Shown: positions 55,600 to 64,000 of the stretch, piece after piece | Layout of the letters: the number at the start of each line of letters is the position of its first letter | How positions within the stretch are numbered: position 1 is the first letter of the stretch | Notes under the pieces: model-generated | What the model saw: the letters and a program-made list of their open reading frames with translations, nothing else | The model's database searches: none | Told to the model about the DNA's origin: nothing | Made by a program: the position numbers and the translations under genes | Assembly: GCA_947184155.2 (NCBI GenBank) | Contig: CAMXCT020001726.1 | Span: 1-64,000, forward strand | Reading direction: 5' to 3' | Length of the DNA stretch: 64,000 nt | Source: Cladocopium goreaui | Lineage: Eukaryota > Sar > Dinophyceae > Suessiales > Symbiodiniaceae

Positions 55600-58450
55600 T
55601 GAGTAATGATTGTTCCGAGGCAAATATGATGGACATTGGCTGTTTGCTCCCAAGCTGAACATGGCACAAGCACGTCCACCCTACAGTATCCAGCTCCGAT
55701 CTGCCATGTGCACCTTATCGAACTGCAAGTCACGGAGGATAGCTTCGTACCAAGGACCACCTTCGCGCTTGGCCACCTAAGCAACGCTTCGCAAAGTATG
55801 AAATTTATTGAAATTTCATGACCTGTGAGTCACTATAGGGATCTATGTGGCGGGATTCATATGCGATTGTATACTGTAGTAATACATAGTATAATACTGT
55901 AGCAATACTACTGTAGAAATACTGTAGAAATACTGTAGTAATGCTGTACCTATAATCATATATATATATACTATATCGCCATATCGCCTCATTTTCGCCT
56001 TGTCAGGTTACCTCTCCTGGAAAATGCAGCGAAGGTGCCTCTACCAAAGCAAGGCTCCGTGGCGCCACCATGGGAAACCGGAGCCGGACAGCAGTCAACA
56101 AATCCAAAGGGAACATGTTGAATCATTTTGAAGATTTTTTGAAGCATGATTGAGCTCGGATGATGATGATGTTAGCGCCAAGCAAATTCATCACATTGAT
56201 GACCGAAATTCAAATCCATACAAATCTATTTTGTGGCATGATTCATTCCGGGGCACTGCTTGCAATCACAACAAACATTTTTCATGGGCAGCTCTTCTGG
56301 CTACACCGTAGTAGGAAATTGGCGACTAAACTTGACGGGGTGGGTTGCTTCCAAAACATTACACTCATGGCATATATTGTCATGCTCCAAAGTTGTCCGA
56401 AATTGTGCAACTTGTTGATCTTGCTTCAGCAAACTCTTCATGGATCTGTCTGCTGCTCATTGTTCTGTCATTTGACTTTTTACAAGCAGCTGATGAACCA
56501 TCCGAAGAAAAACACATTCTATAGTCTGAACCTGCCGAAGACCCAGCAAAGTGTCCAGGTGACGGTGACAGATTGAATATATTGAATTTTTATGAATTTA
56601 TGGTCTCCTTTTCCCTTTGCTGCATACAGCCGAAACTGTTGGCTCAACGTGCCTCCGTCTTGGAACTCCTCAGCGGTGACTGCGCTGGAACAGTCCATCT
56701 TCCATTTAATTTCACCATATTTCACCTAGCTTCATCTAGCTTCAAAACGCCCGTGCCAAGGATTCAAATAAACGTGTCTGCAGGAGATTCTTGATTCTTC
56801 GATTTTGCTTCCTTTGGCCCGATCGTGGCTGCAGCCATCATCAAAGAAGCCCTGTATCGTCAAGCTTCTGATCTTCTTTCCCATCTTGATTTTTAGCGCT
56901 GCGAGCCTGGCTTTGTCAAGGGCCATGCCACAGAAATCTACAGAACTTCTTGCTGGCGGCATTCCCAACGAATATCCACAGGGATGATGTCCTGAAATCG
57001 ACAACCATCGAATTAAAATTATGTCATAGTACGACGACGTATGACATATTATGATTCAACGTTTCTCCACCATCCCACCTGCACCATCCTCCATAGACAG
57101 ACATTCCCCAATGCGAAGCCAGCGGCCTCTGCAAGCTCACTTCGGAGTTGCTCCAAGAGTCGGGCGTGCTCCTGGACCGGGAAACAGCAGTTTCAAAACC
57201 GCTGAAAGCACTGAATCTAGCGGACTATGGGGATTTCAATGAAGGTGTCGCCAACAAACTTAGCTCAAATTCATGCTTCGCTTGTTGCTTTGTCATTTGA
57301 AAGGATGTCCCATGAAGATTCGCACAGCCATGCTTTGACCTCAACGAAGCTTTGCTTTGCTGCCCTGACCTGCCGACCGGGTTCCCAGCTGTTCTTCTGG
57401 TGCAAACCTTGTAGCCTACTGGAACTTTTTACTCTGATCTGATGTGATTTTGTCTGCTGATCGTGGCAAAAAACATGCAAAAACCATATCCACCTGGCAG
57501 CCTCTGAGCAAGGCAGAAATGGATCACGGCATGATCACGGCATAAAGACTGGCTCAGACCAGCCACAACAGTCCACAACTCGTTCGTCGTCCATATTTGT
57601 CTATCACCCCTCATTCATTATTTGCCTTGCATGCATTGATTGTGCTGACATGTGCAGGGTACCAAGGAGCGTTTTGTATCGAGCCGGGCCTTGGCAACTT
57701 CCTTTTCGAAGCCAGCCTTCTCTGACTCGGCATTGACCTGGATGGGCAAGGAGAGGCATGGTTTGAAGCCAGGACACCCTTCAGTAGTCTGTCACCTGCA
57801 AAGTCAACTCAAGATACATGACCTCCTACATAACATGTGCACCAAATTCAGCAAGGCGCAACACCCCACAATATGCCAAGGTGATCCAAGATGCCTCTTC
57901 CAAATGAGGAGGAGGCTATATGTTTGGAAACAATCATTGGCCAACCCTAAGACCATGATTGTATGATGTCTGAAGTGAAAGTTGCCAATCTAGTATAGAA
58001 ACGTTGCATTGACTTTTGCTGCAAGAGTCCTTTCCCCACCCTCATAGTGAAACAGTGCTCACATGTAAGCAGCATGCAAAACCAGTCCGAGATCCCTGCC
58101 AAAGCATCCGAAACTTCGGACCGCCTCGCAGAATTGGATCTATTGCACCGGCCGCGGAATTATGGTGTACTATGGTGTACTCTAAAGTGGTGAGCGGATT
58201 AACCTCCAATTTCTGATGGTTAATATCAACCCATTTCTGGTGATATTGGGGGTGGTTTACTCTTGGGTTTACCACATTGCTTGGCTTGAACTCAGCTGGA
58301 CGCAAAAACACTGGGCATCTTGGCCAACTTTTTCCGGTGACAAATGCGGCTGTGCACATCTCCCCCGAATTGCTGCGCAATTGCTGCTATGCCCCGCAGT
58401 TTGTTCATTGCCGAGATTCCGGCGATGACCAAGGGCTTGTTTTTCTGCGC
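55600..58450 (-). CDS. minus-strand exon candidates, coiled-coil gene
   Basis: 58360-58450: KPLVIAGISAMNKLRGIAAI then AQQFGGD. 57655-57740: VNAESEKAGFEKEVAKARLD. 57290-57425: SSRLQGLHQKNSWEPGRQVR. 57095-57180: VQEHARLLEQLRSELAEAAG. 56790-56950: ALDKARLAALKIKMGKKIRS then LTIQGFFDDGCSHD. 55680-55785: VAKREGGPWYEAILRDLQFD then KVHMADRSWIL. These lie downstream of the PP2A stop and share Ala/Glu/Lys helix composition, so they may form one gene. 55800-56500 shows only AT-rich and unassigned sequence. Family unknown. Confidence 0.42.
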
Positions 58451-58771
58451 ATACCCAGCTGGTTGGGTTTGCAGCGATTAACTGTTGATGTCAGCATGTG
58501 TCAGCTACTTCCATAATCACCATCAGCTGATTAGCTTCCTGCAAATGCTGCTGTTACGAGAGTATTGCAGTACTTCGAATATCTTAAGAAATCATATCAA
58601 TCATACTGAATCATACTTGTAGTTCTCCTAATCATCCTAATCTCTCTGACTTTGATGGCTTCTGCTGGTCTAAAAAATGTGATGCCTGTCTTTGACCTGT
58701 TACCCCGAGGGAGTTTAAGCCTCTGAATCCAGATTTGGATTTTCCAATCTCAGCGCCGCCTTTCACTGGCG

Positions 58772-58854
58772 CTACAGGAAATATTCCACAGGAGGGCGGC
58801 CGATCGCCGCTTCACCCCTGCGGGGTGCAGGATCAAACTGCACGAAGTGAGAGC
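58772..58854 (-). CDS. PP2Ac: PP2A exon 11 (C-terminus)
   Basis: Encodes [20 protein letters not shown] then VEYFL and [13 protein letters not shown] and the final YFL are PP2A hallmarks. Confidence 0.96.
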
Positions 58855-61800
58855 CTAGCTTCTCATCCACTTCCTTGGGATGTCGGAGGCTGGGGTCCCA
58901 AAAAAAAACAGAAGGCACATGAGACAAAGAAGAACTGCCTTAAAGATTACTATCATATATATATATATATACTCACTATATACTTACATACTTACTACAA
59001 AATTCAATTGTAACATGGGGGCCAATCGTATCAACAATTGAAAATAGCAGTTTGGCAAATTTTGGGATGGGTATGTGAAACCCTTCGACCAGGATGGTTT
59101 GAAGTCACCCTCTGCACATAGCACAGATGGTAAAATTGTCGACTTTCTGCTGGCATTTTGATTGTGTCAAGCTGTGATGTTTGCAACAAACGAAACTGAC
59201 TCTAATCCGCAGTGTGGCTTTTCACATAGCAACACACCTTCAAAATCCTGCGACAGAATAAACAAACATGTCAAGCATCCATGATTGCACCCTGGTTCCC
59301 TGATCTATAGCAATAGTTCGGCGCAGAGAAAATGGTCACGACTTGCCTGGAGGGCACGAACAGCATTGGCGGCTTAGTGACCACTCAGGCCAGTCAGGTG
59401 GCTTGCATCAGGTTCAATATGGTTCAACATGGTTCAATGATGTTCAATGATGTTCAATGATGTTCAATGACATTCAGAAATCGCTTCCAAAGAATCGCTT
59501 CCAAAACACTGTTCATGGGCCCAATTGAAGCCCTCCATGACTAGTTGATGCGCACGTGCGATGAGGTTCAACCCGTTGGATTGGTTGAACTTCCTTGGCC
59601 AAGGATTGGTTGGTGGTCGAGCCACCCGTAGGATGGAAAACAAGCAGTGTTTGAAACCATTTGAAACCATTTGAAACCACTATCCCGCTGAGCAATGACT
59701 ATTATGACTATTGCTTCAATCAGAATTTCTGTGCATGCGGATTATTGCCAAATGTCGCATGAGTTTATTGTTCTGCAAGTTGGATGGCTTCTCCAACTTG
59801 GCACTTTCTCTACCTCCACTTTTGACCATTGAGCAACTCTTGACGAGTAGCTTATCACTAAAGAAGTGCTGACTCACCAGTTTGGCCGCACAACTTTCAA
59901 AGGCGGGCCCAAAAACACCGCATTTGCCAAGAATCTCTGAGACATCCTGTCCAAAGGTGTATCCAGCGCCACGTGGTGAGACGCCCCACCCCAATCGATC
60001 ATCAGGATCGCTCCAAAGTAGATCGCACATGGCACCTTCGTGGGGCACCTGCTGCGCTCTGCTAGTCAGAAAAGACAACACAGGGAAAGAACACCCCAAA
60101 AGCTCAAGGCAAACTTGTCCTGTATACTGAAGGCCATGCAGGATGGTACTCATTGTCGGCTTGCAAAAGAAAAGACATCAACCACGCAATTCCAAGACAT
60201 AGTGGGTACCTTAGGTACCTTTTTGATTCTTTTTGCAACGGTCGCGGGTCCATGTATTTCGAATTTCATCTATATGACAAAATCAAACATCTTCTCGAAC
60301 CCAATGCCTCTTGAACTCGATCTAGTTTCCTCACGTCATCCAGCTTTTCCTCAGCGCGAAAACAATACAGCTAATTTAACCCGGTGATCTGTGGTGATCG
60401 AAAAAAGCTTCATGTCATCTGCTTTAAGAGTATTGTTTCGTATCTTTTCCGTTCTTTTCCTCATGTAGCTACACCAGAATGGTGGTTTGGGGTTCTCTCA
60501 TGTTTCACTGCATTTCACAGCAATCCTTTGTCAAATTGATTTATATAATTAATCGGCAAAGATTTGGGGAATTACATGGAATTACTAAGTCAAACTCTTG
60601 GTGGCATCGTTTTTCTTACTGTAAGGTCACACCTGATCACCGGTGCTGGAGCTCCGTGGAACATGTCTGACTGGTTGCTGCCCAAGGTTCAATATTGGGC
60701 GACAAGCCACCATGCTGCGAGAAAATCTTGTTCTCAACAAGGGCTGTGAGGGGCAAATAGTCGAAGAGGTCTGTAAACATCTTCCACACACTTTGGCTTC
60801 CGTATTTGCGCGTGCACTCATCGAAGAATCCTGATGCTGCAACAACAAGCCGCTCCCAGGGTCCCAAAAGCCCGTTGATTTTTGTTCTGTTGAACATGTC
60901 GACAATGAGTGAACATGTATGAAATATTATGAAATGCATTGAACACCAATACTAGGCAGTGGGACTTCCGGAAGTTCTGCTGCGGACGTCGTGGCATGTC
61001 ATGGCATCTCTGAGCCTAGAACTCAAAATACTCAAACCAACAAAAACAGAAATTGGTACAGTACGAAGCTTGTTCGCACCTTGCGTGTCTCAACATGTCT
61101 CGACCAGAAAAGGTGGCTCTGGCATGCTATGGCAGTTCCAAGCTTCCATAGATCTGAGTGATCTGCCGGCTTTCATGGTTGCCTCGCAAAATGGTAATCC
61201 TTTCGCGGTACCGAACCTTGAAGCTCAGCAAGAGTGACACGCACTCCACGGAGAAGTAGCCCCGATCCACGTAGTCACCTGGCATCGCTATTTATGGATC
61301 TAAAGTGCAAGGCAGAATCGAACACACACTGCTTCCTGATGCTTCCTGAACCCTGCACAAGCTTTTGAACATGTTGAGCCCAAGCTTGGACAAAAGGGAA
61401 ATCACACCTATGTACTGTCATATCTGTCATACTTCAAGGACAATCCTGCACGTCCAAATCGAACCCTCCGGCCTAGGAAAAGGTAGTTGGTGTCTGGGAG
61501 AAAGCCACCAATCCGAAACAGCTCCATCAAATCATGAAACTGCCTAGGTTCGCCATCACCCAAAACGGTACGGCTGCGACCAAACATGGCCTCAACCACC
61601 AGCTGACATGGCGGCACTCAAATCCCAGCAGCTGAAGATCAGGGTGAAGAAGGAAATGAAATTTCCAATTCAGGTTGCTGCACTTACATTTACCAGTGTT
61701 TGCAGTAAACACATCTATTCAAACAATCCGTACCCCAAACTAAACTGTTTTGGTAAGGAGTTTCAGCTCCCGGACCCTTGGCTGCAATTCAAGCTGCCCA

Positions 61801-62242
61801 TGAATATCCCCGGAGATAGTCACAGGACACCGGACCGGTTGGACATTGCTCTCTGCATGGAGAATTTCCTTTGCCAAATCACATAGCTGCTTTACCTCGT
61901 TCTCGCCTTGGCAACCCAAAAATATCTCAGGCTATCTCTGCGATTTCATGAAAGATGGCAAAACGCACTCATTATACTTCTGCAGTCCTTAGTTAGCTTA
62001 ATTTACTGTGCCCTGCATGTTCTGACCAAGTCGGGCATACTTTTATTTTGCTGCTGCGATTGTCTCTTCAAAGGAAGCACCATGAACCACCACGAAGCAC
62101 CACTGCAACATTGATGCGAATTTAGCATCACCAACCGCACCTGGTCACTCCAAAAAGCCAAGCCACTGAGGTGTTTGCACTCCATGAGCTGAGCAATACA
62201 TCTGTCAATATCCTGACAGAACGTGTGGCTTCTCCAAGTCAT
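58772..62242 (-). CDS. PP2Ac: serine/threonine protein phosphatase 2A catalytic subunit
   Basis: Metal-dependent phosphatase of the PPP family, catalytic core of the PP2A holoenzyme. Eleven exons on the minus strand: 62167-62242, 61798-61906, 61473-61543, 61147-61278, 60691-60830, 60308-60349, 59936-60048, 59510-59593, 59277-59346, 59238-59247, 58772-58854. Phases agree at all ten junctions and sum to 310 codons including the stop, that is 309 residues, the usual PP2A length. Metal and catalytic motifs are present: GDIHGQ, GDYVDRG, GNHE, HGGLSP, RAHQ, and [16 protein letters not shown]. Differences: [10 protein letters not shown] has Ser where Cys is usual, the linker before [10 protein letters not shown] is two residues short, and the tail is PVEYFL rather than PDYFL; the final Leu is kept. 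Start ATG at 62240-62242 is inferred from length. Confidence 0.96.
59238..59247 (-). CDS. PP2Ac: PP2A exon 10, 10-bp micro-exon
   Basis: Ten bases (gattttgaag) between an AG acceptor and a GT donor, encoding DFE plus one base. It brings the total to 309 residues and joins the flanking exons in frame. Confidence 0.6.
59277..59346 (-). CDS. PP2Ac: PP2A exon 9
   Basis: Encodes [20 protein letters not shown] then IMD. GC donor after the Asp codon; a GA donor three bases earlier is also possible. Confidence 0.92.
59408..59476. repeat. 10-11-bp tandem repeat (atggttcaat / gatgttcaat)
   Basis: Seven short copies of (a/g)tgttcaat-type units in the PP2A intron between exons 8 and 9. Confidence 0.85.
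59510..59593 (-). CDS. PP2Ac: PP2A exon 8
   Basis: Encodes [20 protein letters not shown] then GFNWAHE; His of RAHQ is a metal ligand. GT donor. Confidence 0.96.
59936..60048 (-). CDS. PP2Ac: PP2A exon 7
   Basis: Encodes [20 protein letters not shown] then [19 protein letters not shown] donor. Confidence 0.97.
60308..60349 (-). CDS. PP2Ac: PP2A exon 6, 42-bp small exon
   Basis: Encodes [14 protein letters not shown], completing the conserved LDxxRxLDRxQE element. AG acceptor, GC donor, phase 0 both ends. Confidence 0.9.
60691..60830 (-). CDS. PP2Ac: PP2A exon 5
   Basis: Encodes [20 protein letters not shown], then [20 protein letters not shown] and GLSPNI. GA donor. Confidence 0.97.
61147..61278 (-). 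CDS. PP2Ac: PP2A exon 4
   Basis: Encodes [20 protein letters not shown], then [20 protein letters not shown] and QIY, holding the second metal-binding motif and the catalytic Asn-His. GA donor. Confidence 0.97.
61473..61543 (-). CDS. PP2Ac: PP2A exon 3
   Basis: Encodes [20 protein letters not shown] then LFL; near-identical to the family. GC donor. Confidence 0.95.
61798..61906 (-). CDS. PP2Ac: PP2A exon 2
   Basis: Encodes [20 protein letters not shown] then [14 protein letters not shown], ending in the first metal-binding motif. GC donor. Confidence 0.95.
62167..62242 (-). CDS. PP2Ac: PP2A exon 1
   Basis: Encodes [20 protein letters not shown] and then ECKHL; DIDRxIxQLMECK is the PP2A N-terminal helix. 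GT donor. An internal AG (62213-62214) leaves a shorter exon with an upstream first exon possible. Confidence 0.8.
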
Positions 62243-62640
62243 TAATCATTAGGCTTTTCGCTATGTCAGCGCAGGTCACAAGTTAGAGTATCCAATCAAC
62301 CTCAATGCCCTTCAAGTGATATTATATATGAACATACGCACACATATATTATATAGTATATATATACAGTATATATCAATATCCGAATAAACCGAGGGAT
62401 GCTGCAGGAACAATCTATCTCAGTCTATCTCAGTGTTTGTCTTCAGTCATCAGTTTGAAGGAGCAAAACGCGGAATACAGAAATACAAGAAGTCCTGAAT
62501 TTCTCAAGCACACATGGTCCAAACAATGTCCAATATTCTAGAGTATTTAGTTGTTCAGCATGAACATATATATTGACATCACTGGAGTTTGCTGTCTAAG
62601 GGAGCAAACTCGGCAAAGTGCCCTTTCAATCTGTAGATCA
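62243..62640. other. region upstream of PP2A, no gene recognised
   Basis: Includes an AT-rich tract at 62320-62370. In trans-splicing dinoflagellates the promoter would lie here or further upstream, but no motif can be assigned. Confidence 0.5.
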
Positions 62641-63027
62641 ACCAAAACACCAACATCACCACGTCAACTCCTCCTTTGACCAGGACATTCTGAGTCGACA
62701 AAAAAATGCATCAAGAATGCGAAAGCGGGGACGTCCCAAACTGCAATTTTGAAATAATGTTTTACAATGTTTTAAAATGAGTAAGAAATGGATAGAAATG
62801 GTAAGTGAATGTAAGTGACACATACGACTATTGTAAAAGTCTTGTGAAGCACTCCCTCCGAACTCAGTCAGGCGGCAAGGTGTCGTGGGCTCCCAGGACA
62901 CGTTCGATCCATGGCGACATGTACCGCGAGTTGCGGCCGCAGAAGTCGAGTCGAGCTGATGAAATGCAACTAGAGCCAGAAAGCACTGGACAGCGAATCC
63001 ATCAGAGTCTGTGAGATCAATTGGCAA

Positions 63028-63062
63028 GTGAAATCAGGTGAAATCAGGTGAAATCAGGTGAA
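63028..63062. repeat. 10-bp tandem repeat aaatcaggtg
   Basis: Three exact copies plus a partial one. Confidence 0.9.
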
Positions 63063-63224
63063 AGGATGGCGCGTGAATGAGACACTTTCCATCTTCCAAC
63101 ACTTGATCGTGTAAAGTTGATCACATATTGAAGTTGCCGTGAGGGTGTTTTCAGAAACATGCAGAATTTGTTATTTGAGAGAACGCGGCAAACAAGGAAC
63201 ATGTCATTGCTCCCGTCAGGTCTG

Positions 63225-63380
63225 CCAGCCCCAATGTCAGCTGGCGCCTTTGCTCCAAATCCCGCAGCTGCGCAAAGAGCTCCGCAGAGTTCCTCGCACA
63301 AAGAATCGATAAACGAAGGCCAAAGTGCACAGTATTTGTTGCATCTTGTCGGCCCTCAGCTTTGTTGAAGCTACTGGGAA
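63225..63380 (-). CDS. minus-strand exon candidate
   Basis: Reads LSILCARNSAELFAQLRDLE then QRRQLTLGLADLTGAMTC. Helical composition; family unknown. Confidence 0.4.
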
Positions 63381-63624
63381 TCCTGGGAATGCCTGCAATA
63401 TCCTGCAACATATGGCGCCAAAATCTTGGGGTGGCTGCCTTTGGCTCTCATCGTTGGAAGCCTGGACTGTGACGCGTGCATTCAAGTGATCTCAAGTGTC
63501 CCTCTGCCACGTGGATAGAAACCAAATGAAACAGGACTGTTTTTAATTACACATGCAGCACTTCTGATTCTTTGATCTTTGTCATTTCTATATTCTATAC
63601 AATAGAACTCGTATTGTCCTAATC

Positions 63625-63785
63625 AAGTGAAGCAACAAACCAGGACCCCCGTGCAAGCGATGCAATGGATGCCTGGATGGATGCCAAGGCTTTTCGTAGA
63701 TCTTCTTCTTCAGCGTCGTGCAACTGCTTAAGCCTCGGGGGCTCACGCTCACGCGTACCCCGTGAATATTCCCAAGTCATCCCGA
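63625..63785 (-). CDS. minus-strand exon candidate
   Basis: Reads MTWEYSRGTREREPPRLKQL then HDAEEEDLRKALASIQASIA; charged helix. Family unknown. The rest of the window's right edge (63790-64000) shows no clear signal. Confidence 0.42.
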
Positions 63786-64000
63786 GCCAAGGAAAGGCCA
63801 TGATTTTGCTATGCCTGAATCGGATATAACAAGCAAGACTTCTTGAGCAAAATGTGCTATCCAGAAAAAATATGAAAACAATAGCCAAAGGATTCTCTCT
63901 TGGTCGGGGTTGATGCCAATGCGTGTCTGGTGATCCTGCAGCGACAATCAAACCCAAATTGATAAACAATGGTAAACTCATGTAAACTGATGCAAATTCT

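Noticed and set aside
1..64000. tRNA, rRNA, CRISPR arrays, bacterial promoters and ribosome binding sites
   Set aside because: None seen; direct repeats here are satellites without spacers, and the sequence is eukaryotic in structure.

Overview
The window reads as nuclear DNA of a dinoflagellate, most likely of the Symbiodiniaceae type. Three things point there. Genes are cut into very small exons. The introns that can be placed end in AG but mostly start with GC or GA instead of GT. The one large intact mobile element is a Ty1/copia retrotransposon with extra domains. No bacterial operon, rRNA, tRNA or CRISPR structure was recognised. Every gene that could be confirmed lies on the minus strand, so the window behaves as one unidirectional gene block read from right to left.

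Layout: 1-3870 is satellite DNA (a 65-bp array, then a 16-bp array). 3.9-12 kb holds short minus-strand exon candidates of unknown family, including a proline-rich region, a Cys/His-rich exon and a membrane segment. 12.3-21.5 kb is a kinesin gene: fourteen exons rebuild a complete N-terminal motor domain and three more give a coiled-coil neck/stalk. Its 2.9-kb intron carries a transposase fragment, a fold-back element and tandem repeats. 21.9-25.8 kb is repeat-rich (44-55-bp, 66-bp and GACGTC arrays, a purine-rich strand). 25.9-30.4 kb holds minus-strand coiled-coil exon candidates. 30.8-36 kb holds a gene with a module found three times, each split by an intron. 36-46.9 kb has many further exon candidates, a 460-bp tetranucleotide array and a possibly retroposed, broken gene near a spliced-leader-like sequence.

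46,949-55,517 is a young LTR retrotransposon on the minus strand: two 216-bp LTRs with two differences, gag, protease, a methyltransferase-like domain, integrase, reverse transcriptase and RNase H. Its reading frame is broken at four places that cancel out in pairs. 55.6-58.5 kb holds coiled-coil exon candidates. 58,772-62,242 is a complete PP2A catalytic-subunit gene in eleven exons, including one of 10 bp; the exon phases agree throughout and give exactly 309 codons. 62.3-64 kb has two more minus-strand exon candidates.

Confidence is high for PP2A, the kinesin motor and the retrotransposon, moderate for the repeated-module gene and transposase fragment, and low for single exon candidates, which were judged only by open frame, residue composition and nearby splice signals. 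Some of those will be wrong: two equally coding-looking stretches fall inside the kinesin intron.
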